DNA of 64,000 bases, taken from NCBI GenBank assembly GCA_963720805.1, contig CAVRGT010000010.1, forward strand, positions 186,001 through 250,000. The letters run 5' to 3'. The stretch is from VRUE01 sp963720805 (GTDB lineage: Bacteria; Actinomycetota; Thermoleophilia; Solirubrobacterales; 70-9). Position 1 is the first letter of the stretch. Each line of letters begins with the position of its first letter. The position numbers and the translations under genes were made by a program. The notes below the pieces were generated by a model, which was not told the origin of the DNA, searched no databases, and saw only the letters and a list, made by a program, of their open reading frames with translations. Positions 11,034 through 19,507 of this stretch are shown here, one piece after another.

Positions 11034-11053
11034 ATACGAACATACGTTCGTAT
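11034..11053. promoter_or_regulatory. LexA (SOS) box overlapping the imuB start codon
   Basis: ATACGAAC-ATAC-GTTCGTAT is an inverted repeat with 8-bp arms containing the actinobacterial/Bacillus SOS core CGAACN4GTTCG at 11037-11050. The ATG of imuB begins at 11052, inside the right arm. A possible -35, TTGATT, lies at 11015-11020. LexA bound here would cover the transcription start as well as the initiation codon. Confidence 0.9.
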
Positions 11054-12068
11054 GGAGGTTGCCTGTGCCCTGATCCCCGATTCCGCGCTTGCCGACCCGG
11101 TCGAGGCCGGCGAGCTGACCGAGGGGCTGTTGCGTCGACTTGAGAGGATCGGCGCCGCGGTCGAGTCGGAGCGGGCCGGGGAGGCGTTCTTCGTCCTCGA
11201 TGGATTGCGTGGGATCCACGGGGGCACGAGCGCCGGGGTGCTGGCGGCGGCGCGGCGTGCGGCGAAGGCGGAGGTGCGGATCGGGGTTGCGCCCACCCGC
11301 TTCGCCGCTCACACCGCCGCGCGGAGGGAGGCGATCGTCCCGCCGTCGGCCGCAGGCGACTTCCTGGCAGGGCTCCCCGTCTCGACGCTGGTCGGCAGGC
11401 TGGAGCTGTCGCCGCGCGAGGCGGGGAGCCTGGTCGAGACGATGCGGCGGCTGGGGATCGAGGCGCTGGGCGACCTCGCGGCGCTCTCCCCGGGCCGCAT
11501 CGCCGATCGCTTCGGGCCGCCGGGGCTGGAGGCGCTGCGCCTGGCCCGCGGCGAGGACGCGGCGCTGCGCCCGCGCCGACCGCACGAGGATCTGGCCGAG
11601 CAGCTCGATCTGCCGGAAGGGGCTGCCGGCGGCCAGCTCGAGCACGCCCTGAAGCTGCTCGTCGCCCGCCTGCTCGCCGCGCCCCAGCGCAAGGGCAGGA
11701 CGCTGCTGGGGCTGCGCCTCGGCGCCGTGCTCAGCGGTGGCGGCAGCTGGAGCGTCGAGGTGGGGCTTGGCCGGCCGACCGCCTCGGAACGGACCCTGCA
11801 CGGGGTGCTCGCGCCGCGGCTGGAGATGCTGCCAGGGCCGGCCGTCGCTCTGCGCCTGCGGGCGCTCGGCCTCGGGCCGCCGGTCGGCGATCAGCTCGAG
11901 CTCTCGGTCCACGGCTCCGAGCACCGGCGTCGCCGCCTGGGCGAGGCGATCCGCGAGGTCCGCACAGCCCAGGGCGGCGATTCGCTGCTGAGGATCGTGC
12001 CGCTCGACTCCGCCTCGCGCTTCCCCGAGCGCCGGGCGATGCTGACCCCGGCCGCGGGCCGTCGGTAG
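11052..12068 (+). CDS. imuB: ImuB-like Y-family polymerase homologue (SOS mutasome)
   Basis: 338 residues beginning MEVACALIP, the usual ImuB opening. It lacks the catalytic D-x-D and SxDE acidic motifs of active Y-family polymerases, as expected of ImuB, which serves as a beta-clamp adaptor for DnaE2. A helix-hairpin-helix-like thumb follows at about 130-170 (LGIEALGDLAALSPGRIADRFG), then a little-finger-like domain (about 185-285). It is shorter than typical ImuB (about 500) because the N-terminal palm region is cut down. The SOS box overlaps its start. With the DUF6504 gene and dnaE2 downstream it forms the damage-inducible mutagenesis cassette; no imuA/recA-like partner is visible. Confidence 0.8.
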   Translation: MEVACALIPDSALADPVEAGELTEGLLRRLERIGAAVESERAGEAFFVLDGLRGIHGGTSAGVLAAARRAAKAEVRIGVAPTRFAAHTAARREAIVPPSAAGDFLAGLPVSTLVGRLELSPREAGSLVETMRRLGIEALGDLAALSPGRIADRFGPPGLEALRLARGEDAALRPRRPHEDLAEQLDLPEGAAGGQLEHALKLLVARLLAAPQRKGRTLLGLRLGAVLSGGGSWSVEVGLGRPTASERTLHGVLAPRLEMLPGPAVALRLRALGLGPPVGDQLELSVHGSEHRRRRLGEAIREVRTAQGGDSLLRIVPLDSASRFPERRAMLTPAAGRR

Positions 12069-12148
12069 CGCTTCTGGCGCGTCGGAAATGACGCTTCCGT
12101 GACATTCCGCGCACCACGAGTGCGGAATTGCCTGCGACAATAGGTTTC

Positions 12149-12535
12149 GTGTTCAGTCGCCGCAAAGAAAGTATTCGCGAACTCATCCAGCACCAGAGCA
12201 AGGAGTCCGAGCGCCGGCATGAAGAGTCCGAGCGCCGCCATCAAGAGTTCCTGCAGCGCGAGGAGAAGCGCAAGAAGGAATTCGATCGCTATATGGAAAA
12301 GCGCGACGAGGAGAGCAGGGAGCGCGAGGCGGAGGGCAGGGAGCGTGAGGCGCGGTTGGAGCTCCTCACCGAGGAAACCAGGGAGTTCAACCGCGAGATC
12401 TTGCTTCGCAACGAAAAGGTCTACACGAGGCTGATCGTGCAGATGGAAGAAAACACGGAGCAGATCCGAGCGAACACGCAGGCCGTGCTCAGCATGCTCG
12501 ATCGCTTCAACGGCCCCGGCCAGGCCGCCGCTTAG
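12149..12535 (+). CDS. Small charged coiled-coil protein
   Basis: About 128 residues from GTG at 12149 (a TTG at 12128 is an alternative). Almost the whole chain is a Glu/Arg/Lys heptad helix (ERRHEESERRHQEFLQREEK...), with a C-terminal region NTQAVLSMLDRF. There is no known domain. It sits between imuB and the second LexA box, so it might be part of the SOS locus or a passenger. Codon usage is less GC3-biased than its neighbours. Confidence 0.6.
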   Translation: MFSRRKESIRELIQHQSKESERRHEESERRHQEFLQREEKRKKEFDRYMEKRDEESREREAEGREREARLELLTEETREFNREILLRNEKVYTRLIVQMEENTEQIRANTQAVLSMLDRFNGPGQAAA

Positions 12536-12582
12536 CGCCACCTTGTTAAGAGCCGACGCTCCGACTTGACTCCGTTCGTCCA

Positions 12583-12608
12583 GTCATACGAACATACGTT
12601 CGTATGAC
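12583..12608. promoter_or_regulatory. LexA (SOS) box with 11-bp perfect arms, overlapping the DUF6504 start codon
   Basis: GTCATACGAAC-ATAC-GTTCGTATGAC is a perfect 11-bp inverted repeat around the same ATAC spacer as the imuB box, with core CGAACN4GTTCG at 12589-12602. The ATG at 12604 lies in the right arm, at exactly the same distance from the core as in imuB. TTGACT at 12566-12571 is a plausible -35. Confidence 0.92.
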
Positions 12609-12852
12609 TCCAGGATTGCGCAGGCTCTACGTGCCACGGCCAGTGAAGGTCGAGGCCGACTCCGCGGGCAAGCCGTTATCGGTCGACGGCGTCGCGGTCG
12701 AGGCGGTGCGGGAGGAGTGGGTGGTGGAGGACCGCTGGTGGACGCCGCACCCGCTCGGGCGCCACTACTTTGAGCTGGTCCTCGCCGACGGTCGCAACCT
12801 CGTCGTCTTCCGCAGCATCGTCAGCAGGCGCTGGTATCGGCAGCGGGGCTGA
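12604..12852 (+). CDS. DUF6504 family protein of the SOS mutasome locus
   Basis: 82 residues starting inside the LexA box. The sequence (YVPRPVKVEADSAGKPLSV... WVVEDRWWTPHPLGRHYFELVLADGR.. VFRS) matches the small DUF6504 proteins found between imuB and dnaE2 in many actinobacteria. Its biochemical role is not established. Here it has its own SOS box instead of being co-transcribed with imuB. The TGA at 12850 is followed after 56 nt by an unrelated nucleotidyltransferase pair, which separates it from dnaE2. Confidence 0.8.
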   Translation: MTPGLRRLYVPRPVKVEADSAGKPLSVDGVAVEAVREEWVVEDRWWTPHPLGRHYFELVLADGRNLVVFRSIVSRRWYRQRG

Positions 12853-12893
12853 GCCAGTGGCCGCGGTCGTGCATCTCTTTTCCTCTTTGGCCC

Positions 12894-12899
12894 TACGAT
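12894..12899 (+). promoter_or_regulatory. Candidate -10 element (TACGAT) of the nucleotidyltransferase pair
   Basis: TACGAT fits TAnnnT and ends 9 nt before the ATG at 12909, with no Shine-Dalgarno sequence between. This suggests an almost leaderless transcript for the two-gene insert. Confidence 0.4.
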
Positions 12900-12908
12900 C
12901 TGCTCACG

Positions 12909-13343
12909 ATGGCCCCGCGACTTGCAACCCGCTCCGATTGGCTCGCCGCTCACCCTCCTGCCCCGGAGCGTTTGACCCAGACACTTGCGGTGACGGCACA
13001 GCGCACCCGCTCCGGCGAGGACTTCCACCGGGCCATTCGGGAGTTCCTCGACGAGTTTGCCCTGCGCGTGGACGAGCACTCGCGCTCGGACGCAATTGTC
13101 GAGAAGCCACTTGCCACGGGGGATCCTCGCCAAGACGCCTATCTGGGCGCACTGGCCGAGCACCTCGCGGTCACCCACGGGCTGGAGCGTCCGGCCTGGT
13201 CGGTGGAGCCCGACCGTTTCCTGCCTCGCTTCTGGTTCGTAAGCGAGGTCCCCGGCTTTCGAGCGATCTCGATAGCCCAGACGCCGGCGGCCTTTCGTCG
13301 TCGCAACATCCTCGTGCCCGAGCGCTCCCTGCATCGTGTCTGA
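12909..13343 (+). CDS. Putative partner (toxin/antitoxin-like) of DUF6036 nucleotidyltransferase
   Basis: 144 residues, mostly helical: REFLDEFALRVDEHSR, then DAYLGALAEHLAVTHGLERPAWSVEPDRFLPRFWFVS and a C-terminal AQTPAAFRRRNILVPERSL. Proteins of this type are widespread in actinobacteria immediately before a DUF6036 nucleotidyltransferase, as here (3-nt gap). The arrangement resembles a two-gene toxin-antitoxin or MNT module, but a toxin activity has not been shown for this family to my knowledge. Its lower GC3 and position inside the SOS cassette suggest insertion. Confidence 0.6.
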   Translation: MAPRLATRSDWLAAHPPAPERLTQTLAVTAQRTRSGEDFHRAIREFLDEFALRVDEHSRSDAIVEKPLATGDPRQDAYLGALAEHLAVTHGLERPAWSVEPDRFLPRFWFVSEVPGFRAISIAQTPAAFRRRNILVPERSLHRV

Positions 13344-13346
13344 GCG

Positions 13347-13853
13347 ATGGATCGCGGCGAGATAATCGATGCCCTCACGGCCCTGGCCGGCGAGCTGACC
13401 CAACGGGGAGTCAGCGCGGAGATGTACGTGGTGGGAGGCGCCGCGATCGCCCTTGCTTTCGACGAGCGACGCTCGACCCGGGACATCGACGCGGTCTTCG
13501 AGCCAAAGGGAGTGGTGTACGAAGCGGCCGCATCGGTGGGCGAGCAGCGGGGCCTGCCGCCGGGGTGGCTCAATGACGCGGTCAAGGGATTCCTCGCCGG
13601 GGAAGATCCGGCCGCCGCGCCGGTCCTCGACCTGCCTGGCCTCCGCTGTCTCGCTGCCTCCCCCGAGACCCTGCTCGCGCTCAAGGTTCTTGCGCACCGG
13701 GTGGGAGAGGACGAGGCCGACCTTCGCTTGCTTGCGGATGTGTTGGGCTTGGAAAGCGCTGAAGAGGTTCTCGCGATTGCCGAGCGCACATACGGTGACC
13801 GCCTCGATCCGGCCGCTCGCTTCTTCGTCGAACAGGTCTTCGAGTCGGGATAG
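13347..13853 (+). CDS. DUF6036 family nucleotidyltransferase
   Basis: 168 residues. The N-terminal VVGGAAIALAFDERRSTRDIDAVFEP (about residues 30-55) is the GG...D-x-D nucleotidyltransferase signature of the MNT/AbiEii-like fold. The C-terminal helical half (ASPETLLALKVLAHRVGEDEADLRLLADVLG) is typical of DUF6036 proteins. These enzymes are thought to add nucleotides to a partner protein or RNA. It follows the 12909 gene at a 3-nt spacing and ends 24 nt before dnaE2, so it may be co-transcribed into dnaE2. Confidence 0.75.
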   Translation: MDRGEIIDALTALAGELTQRGVSAEMYVVGGAAIALAFDERRSTRDIDAVFEPKGVVYEAAASVGEQRGLPPGWLNDAVKGFLAGEDPAAAPVLDLPGLRCLAASPETLLALKVLAHRVGEDEADLRLLADVLGLESAEEVLAIAERTYGDRLDPAARFFVEQVFESG

Positions 13854-13867
13854 CGCTCCGGCTCTTC

Positions 13868-13890
13868 CCCCCGGCCTATGAGGCCGGGGG
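13868..13890 (+). promoter_or_regulatory. GC hairpin with the dnaE2 start codon in its loop
   Basis: CCCCCGGCCT-ATG-AGGCCGGGGG is a perfect 10-bp inverted repeat whose three-base loop is the ATG of dnaE2 (13878-13880). In RNA this would bury the ribosome start site. The same structure lies 15 nt after the stop of the DUF6036 gene and could instead act as its terminator, but there is no following T-run. Confidence 0.6.
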
Positions 13891-16800
13891 CCCCCTACGT
13901 AGAGCTGCACGCGCACTCGGCCTTCTCCTTCCTCGACGGGGCCTCGACGCCGGCCGAGCTGGCGGTCGCCGCGGCGGAACTGGGCTACCCGGCGTTCGCC
14001 CTGACCGATCACGACGGGGTCTGGGGCTCAATGGAGTTCGTCGACGCTTGCAGGGGGCTGGGGGTGAGGGCGATCACCGGCGCCGAGGTGACGGTGGGGG
14101 ACGCGCACCTGACGCTTCTCGTAGAAGACGAAACCGGCTACCGCAACCTCTGCCGCCTGCTCACGGCCGCTCATTCCCACACCCGCGACAACTCGCAGCG
14201 AAGTGCCGGGCAGCCGTCGGTGAGCCTCGAGCAGGTGGAGGAGCACGCCGCGGGGCTGGTCTGCCTCTCCGGGTGCGCCGGGGCGGGAATGCTTGCCGTC
14301 CCCTGGGAGAGAGGGGACGTGGCGGCAGGGGCGGAGGTCGCCCGCGGGCTGCTCGGCACCTTCGGGCGCGACCGCTTCCGGATCGAGCTGCAGCGGCCCT
14401 ACTGGCGTCGCGACCGCAGTCGCAACCGCTGGCTCGCCGGGCTCGCGGAGCGGCTGGGGATCCCCGCCGTCGCCACCGGCAACGTCCACTCTCACGCCAA
14501 GCATCGCGCCCACCTGCAGGACGCTTTTGTCGCGATCCGGCTGGGGATGACGCTGGAGGAGTCCGAGCCGCTGCGGCGGGGGAACCGCAGCTCGTCCCTG
14601 CGCTCGCCGCGGGCGATGGCCGGGTGCTTCGCCGAGCATCCCGACGCGGTCACTGAGACCCTGCGGGTCGCCGAGCGGCTCCAGTTCGACCTCAGCCGCG
14701 AGCTTGGTTACCGCTACCCGCGCGCCGAGGAGCCGGGCGTCGACCGCAAGCTGGGAGAGCTCAGTCGGGGGCTGCTGGGAGAGCGCTACGCGGGGTCCCG
14801 GTACCGAGCCAAAGCCGAGCGCCAGCTCGAGAGCGAGCTCGGGACGATCCGCGCCCTCGGCCTCTCCGGCTTCTTCCTCCTCCACCACGACCTGCTGCTG
14901 CTCGCCCGCGAGGTCGCCGCCGAGGTTCGCGGCCCCGACTCGGCCCGCTCGGTCCTGCCGCCCGGCCGCGGCCGCGGCTCCAGCGTCAGCTCGATCGTCT
15001 GCTACCTCACCGGCCTTTCCCACATCGATCCGGTCGCCAACGAGCTCAACTCCAGTCGCTTCCTCAACGAGGAGGTCGGCAAGGGACCCGGCGCGACGAT
15101 GCCCGACATCGACCTCGACTTCCCGCGTGACATCCGCGAGGTGCTGATCCCGCGCGTGCACGAGCGCTACGGCGCCGAGCACTCGGCCCTGGTCGCCGCC
15201 TTCCCCACCTACCGCCCGCGCGCCGCCGTGCGCGACCTCGGCAAGGTGCTGGGGCTGCCGCCGGCGGAGATCGACCGGGTGGCGAAGCTGGTCGGCTTCC
15301 ACGAGCGCGGCGGAGAGATCGAGCGCGACGTGGTCGCCGCGATCGGCGCCGAGCGGGCCGCGACGCCGCGCTGGCGGGCGCTGCTGGCGCTCTGCCCGGA
15401 GGCGATGGGCCTGCCCCGCCACGCCTCCCAGCACCCCGGCGGCATGGTGATCTCGACCCGGCCGCTGATCGACGTCTGCCCGGTCGTGCCGGCGGCGATG
15501 GCGGGGCGCCAGATCGTCCAGTGGGACAAGGACTCCTGCGGCGACGCCGGCTTCCTCAAGATCGACCTGCTCGGCTTGGGAATGCTCTCCGCGGTCGAGC
15601 GCTGCGTCGAGGAAGTGGGGCGGACGCGGCGGGAGCGACTTGACCTCTCGCGCATCCCCTTCGACGACCCCGAGACCTTCCGCTCGATCCGCGCCGCCGA
15701 GACCACCGGTGTCTTTCAGATCGAGAGCCGCGCCCAGATGTCGATGCTGCCGCGCACCCAGCCGCGCGACCTCGACGACATCACCGTGCAGGTGGCGCTG
15801 GTCCGCCCCGGCCCGATCCAGGGCGGCGCCATCCATCCATATATAGAGCGGCGCAAGCGGCTGCGCGAGGACCCCGGCTTCGAGATCCCCTACGACCACC
15901 CGCTGCTGGAGTCGGCGCTGCGCGACACGCTGGGCACGATCGTCTTCCAGGAGCAGGTGATCGAAGTGGCGATCGCCCTGGCCGGCTTCAGCGCCGCGCA
16001 GGCGGACTCGCTGCGGCGGGCGATGAGCCGCAGGCGCTCCGAGGAGGCGATCCGCAGGCACCACGAGGACTTCGTCGCCGGCGCCGGGAGAGGGGCGTCT
16101 CCGAGGCCGTGGCGGAGAAGGTCTGGGCGCAGATTCGCGGCTTCTCCGGCTTCGGCTTCCCCAAGGCGCACTCGGCCGCCTTCGGCCTGCTCGCCTACCA
16201 GTCGGCCTGGCTGCGGGTCCACCGCCCGCCCGAGTTCCTCTGCGCCCTGCTCAACGAGCAGCCGATGGGCTTCTACCCGCCCGACGCCCTGGTCCACGAG
16301 GCGCAGCGTCGGGGCGTGCGCTTGGCAGGGCCCGACGCCAACCGCAGCCGCGTCCTCTGCCACGTCGAGCCGAGCGAGGCGGCCTCACCGTGCGGGTCGG
16401 CCTCGGCTACGTCAAGGGCGTGCGGGCGGAGGAGATGGAGAGCCTCCTTGCCGAGCGCGAGCGCAGCGGCGACTACGCCGGGATCGCCGACCTCGCCTCG
16501 CGCTCGGGCGCCTCCCGCAACGCCCTCGAGCGCCTAGCCTGGGCCGGCGCCCTCGACGACCTCGTCGGCCGACGGGCCGAAACGTCGATATGTCACGTTT
16601 TCGGCCCGTCGGCGGGGTTGCCGGGGAGGCGGGAGGCGCTTTGGGAGGCCGGGGGGGCCGGGACCGGCGTGCGCCACGGCGATGACGTGCAGATGGCGTT
16701 GCCGCTGGAGTCGCCGCGGGCGCCCGCGCTGGAGCCGCTCGACGAGTGGCAGCGGGCGATCGCCGACTACGGCTCGATCGGGATGACGCTGGACGAGCAC

Positions 16801-17187
16801 CCGATGGGCCTGATGCGAGAGGACCTCGACGCCGAGATCCTGCGCAGCACCGACCTGGCGAAGGCCGGGAACGGCGCCACGGTCGAGGTCGCCGGCATGG
16901 TCGTCGCGCGCCAGCGTCCCGAGACCGCCAAGGGCATCGTCTTCATGCTGCTCGAGGACGAGCGCGGCACGGTCAACCTGGTCGTGCCGAAGGCCGTCTA
17001 CGAGCGCTGCCGCGCCGCCGTCCGCGCCGCCCCCCTCATCCGCGCCAAGGGCAGGCTCGAGCGCCACGAAGGCACCACCAACGTCGTCGTCAACGAGGTC
17101 ACCGAGCTCCCCGCAAACCGCGCGCGTGTTGTTGCCGAGTTGCGCGCGGTGGCTCCGGCGGGGCACAGCTTTGGCAGGCGGCGTTAA
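13878..17187 (+). CDS. dnaE2: Error-prone DNA polymerase III alpha subunit DnaE2, two frameshifts
   Basis: About 1,103 residues when two slips are corrected. Restoring one C near 16085 (GCC-GGG) and one G near 16378 (GGCGG) joins the three frames with sensible sequence on both sides. The N-terminal PHP domain starts YVELHAHSAFSFLDGAS. The polymerase core has MPDIDLDFPRDIR (about 407-420) with the catalytic aspartates. The C-terminal OB-fold is at about 1000-1075 (VEVAGMVVARQRPETAKGIVFMLLEDERG). DnaE2 performs SOS-induced translesion synthesis with ImuB. There is no LexA box directly upstream; transcription may come from the upstream genes. Both slips lie in short G/C runs, which points to assembly error and not inactivation. 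Confidence 0.9.
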
Positions 17188-17888
17188 CCGACAGCCTGCA
17201 TGGCCGCGGGTGCTCCCGCCTCCGCGCAAGCGCACGGCTCGGGCATTGGGAAGAGGCGGAGGAAGCGCTTGGCGGCCTGCTTGGGGCCCTCGATCTGGGC
17301 GACTCCAGCGGCGAGCGCCTCGCCGAAGGGGAGTTGGCCGGCGAGGATGGCGGCGAAGGTCGGGGCGTCGGCGAGCGCGATCGTTGCCGCTGGATCCTCG
17401 GCCGCACCGCGGCCGAGCTCGACCTCGCCGTCGGCGATCTCGACCCGGAAGCGGTCCTCGCCGATCCGCAGCTCGTACGTGGCGGTCAGCTCGCCCGCGG
17501 CCTCGACATCGAAGAGCGAGCGCAGGGCGAGCACGATCGAGTCGGGGCCGATCTCCTGCGAGTCGGGGGGGATCGGCGAGCGGGCGCCCCAGGCGCCGAG
17601 CTTGGTCACGACCGGCTCCAGCTCACGGCCCCACTCGGTCAACTCGTAGACCGTCGACGCCGCCGGCGGCGGCAATTTGCGACGCTGTATGACGCCCCCG
17701 TGCTCGAGGTCGCGCAGCCGCTCGGAAAGAATGTTGGAGCTGGCATGGGGCAGCCCGGTGCGCAGATCGGTGAAGCGCTTCGGGCCGAGCAGCAGTTCAC
17801 GAACCACCAGCAAGGCCCAACGCTCGCCGACGACGTCGAGGGCGTAGGCGAAACGACAAGCCTCCCCGTATGAGCGCTTTGTCGACAC
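17184..17888 (-). CDS. HxlR family transcriptional regulator with SCP2-like C-terminal domain
   Basis: 234 residues from GTG at 17888 (MSTKRSYGEACRFAYALDVVGERWALLVVRELL), the normal HxlR opening with the conserved Cys. The winged helix spans about 10-100 (GPKRFTDLRTGLPHASSNILSERLRDLEHGGVI). The remaining ~120 residues look like an SCP2/sterol-carrier-like domain (DPAATIALADAPTFAAILAGQLPFGEALAAG), which may bind a lipophilic ligand. It is divergent from the MFS exporter at 17968, the usual arrangement for a local repressor of an efflux gene. Its stop overlaps the dnaE2 stop by 3 nt in convergent orientation. Confidence 0.85.
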   Translation of the reverse strand: MSTKRSYGEACRFAYALDVVGERWALLVVRELLLGPKRFTDLRTGLPHASSNILSERLRDLEHGGVIQRRKLPPPAASTVYELTEWGRELEPVVTKLGAWGARSPIPPDSQEIGPDSIVLALRSLFDVEAAGELTATYELRIGEDRFRVEIADGEVELGRGAAEDPAATIALADAPTFAAILAGQLPFGEALAAGVAQIEGPKQAAKRFLRLFPMPEPCACAEAGAPAAMQAVG

Positions 17889-17900
17889 GTAAATAAGCTT

Positions 17901-17937
17901 ACAACCATGAAATGCGGATAAGCAAGTTAGTGGTTGT
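17901..17937. promoter_or_regulatory. Divergent promoter region with inverted repeat, candidate HxlR operator
   Basis: In the 79-nt divergent gap, ACAACCA (17901-17907) and TGGTTGT (17931-17937) form a 7-bp inverted repeat with a 23-nt spacer, about three helical turns centre to centre. The gap is much more AT-rich than its surroundings. Binding by the adjacent HxlR protein is inference. Confidence 0.5.
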
Positions 17938-17967
17938 TTTTCTGCACTACTTGATAAGGTGGCCGAC

Positions 17968-19443
17968 ATGACGAACACGAACGACAACCGCTGGCTCGCC
18001 CTCTACGTCCTCTGCGCCGGGATGCTGATGATCGTCCTCGACGTGACCATCGTCAACGTCGCCCTGCCGACGATCCAGGACAGCCTCGGCTTCTCCCAGA
18101 GCGGCCTGGCCTGGGTCGTCAACGCCTACCTGATCCCCTTCGGCGGACTGCTGCTGCTCGCCGGGCGCCTCGGCGACCTGCTCGGGCAGCGGCGCATGTT
18201 CCTGATCGGTCTCGCGGTCTTCGTCGCCGCATCGCTGCTCTGCGCCGTCGCCGAGAATCAGGCGATGCTGATCGGCGGCCGCTTCCTCGCCGGGGTCGGC
18301 GGCGCGCTCGCCTCGGCGGTGATCCTGGGCATGATCGTGACGATGTTCCCCGAGCCCCGCGAGCAGGCAAAAGCGATCGGCGTCTACGGCTTCGTCGCCT
18401 CGGCCGGCGGCTCGATCGGCCTGCTGCTCGGCGGCATCCTGACTCAGGCGATCAGCTGGCACTGGATCTTCGTGATCAACCTGCCGATCGGCATTGCCAC
18501 CGCCTACGGGGCCACACGCCTGGTCGAGGACAAGCCCGGCCTCGGCTTCAAGGCCGGCGCCGACATCCCCGGCGCGGCTCTGATCACCAGCTCGCTGATG
18601 ATCGGCGTCTACGCGATCCTCGGCGTCAGCGAGCACGGCTGGGGCTCGGCGCAGACACTGATCCTCTTCGCGGTCTCCTTCGCCCTCGGCGCGACCTTCA
18701 TCGCCCGCCAGGCGAGGATCGAGAACCCGCTGATGCCGCTGCGGCTCTTCCACTCGCGCAACGTGGTCGGCGCCAACCTGATCCAGGCCCTCCTCGTCGC
18801 CGGCATGTTCGGCATGTTCTTCCTCGGCGCCCTCTACCTGCAGCGGATCCTCGGCTACGACGCATTGCAGGTTGGCCTCGCCTTCCTGCCGACGACGATC
18901 GTGATGGGCACGCTCTCGCTCGGCTTCTCGGAAAAGCTGATCATGCGCTTCGGACCGCGCAGGACGCTGATCCCCGGCGTGATCATGGTTGGCATCGGCC
19001 TGCTGCTCTTCGCCCGCACCCCGGTCGACGGCAACTACCTCACCGACCTGCTGGCGCCACTGCTGCTGGTCGGCCTCGGCGTCGGCACCGCCTTCCCCTC
19101 GCTGATGACGCTGGCGATGTCGGGAGCGACGCCGGAGGACTCGGGCCTCGCCTCAGGCGTGGTCAGTACCAGCATGCAGGTGGGCGGCGCGATCGGCCTC
19201 GCCGTGCTGGCGACGCTCGCCGCACAGCGCACCGACAACAAGATCGCCGCCGGTGCAGACCATCTGGCCGCGCTCAACTCCGGCTACCACCTCGCCTACC
19301 TGATCGGCGCGATCCTGGTCGCCGCCGCCACGGTCGTCGCCGTAACCGTCCTGCGCGAAGTCCCAATGCCTTCCCCCGAGGCGATGGCCGAACACGCGCA
19401 CGCCGCCGAGCAGGACCCAGAGCCCGCCTACTCCGAGGCCTAG
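17968..19443 (+). CDS. MFS multidrug exporter, DHA2 (EmrB/QacA) family
   Basis: 491 residues from ATG at 17968, chosen over GTG 17959 because AAGGTGG sits 5 nt upstream. It has fourteen predicted membrane segments. Motif C-like 'LDVTIVNVALPTI' in helix 1 and the loop 2-3 motif GRLGDLLGQRRMF are diagnostic of proton-driven drug:H+ antiporters of the 14-TM family. The C-terminus is acidic and cytoplasmic. It is divergent from the HxlR regulator, which probably controls it in response to the exported compound. It ends 4 nt before a long hairpin shared with the convergent hydrolase. Confidence 0.9.
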   Translation: MTNTNDNRWLALYVLCAGMLMIVLDVTIVNVALPTIQDSLGFSQSGLAWVVNAYLIPFGGLLLLAGRLGDLLGQRRMFLIGLAVFVAASLLCAVAENQAMLIGGRFLAGVGGALASAVILGMIVTMFPEPREQAKAIGVYGFVASAGGSIGLLLGGILTQAISWHWIFVINLPIGIATAYGATRLVEDKPGLGFKAGADIPGAALITSSLMIGVYAILGVSEHGWGSAQTLILFAVSFALGATFIARQARIENPLMPLRLFHSRNVVGANLIQALLVAGMFGMFFLGALYLQRILGYDALQVGLAFLPTTIVMGTLSLGFSEKLIMRFGPRRTLIPGVIMVGIGLLLFARTPVDGNYLTDLLAPLLLVGLGVGTAFPSLMTLAMSGATPEDSGLASGVVSTSMQVGGAIGLAVLATLAAQRTDNKIAAGADHLAALNSGYHLAYLIGAILVAAATVVAVTVLREVPMPSPEAMAEHAHAAEQDPEPAYSEA

Positions 19444-19446
19444 GCC

Positions 19447-19493
19447 TTCCGGTGCGCCTTATGCACCAATAGGGAGCAAAAGGCGCACCGGAA
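19447..19493. terminator. Hairpin between convergent genes (bidirectional terminator candidate)
   Basis: TTCCGGTGCGCCTT (19447-19460) pairs perfectly with AAGGCGCACCGGAA (19480-19493) across a 19-nt loop. It sits between the MFS gene (+) and the hydrolase (-). No T-run follows on either strand. Confidence 0.7.
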
Positions 19494-19507
19494 CGGTCAG
19501 ATCGACC

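Noticed and set aside
10815..12140. 441-residue minus-strand frame opposite imuB
   Set aside because: Shadow of imuB, which has a LexA box and family sequence.
14028..16064. 678-residue minus-strand frame opposite dnaE2
   Set aside because: Reverse-frame artefact of a clear polymerase gene.
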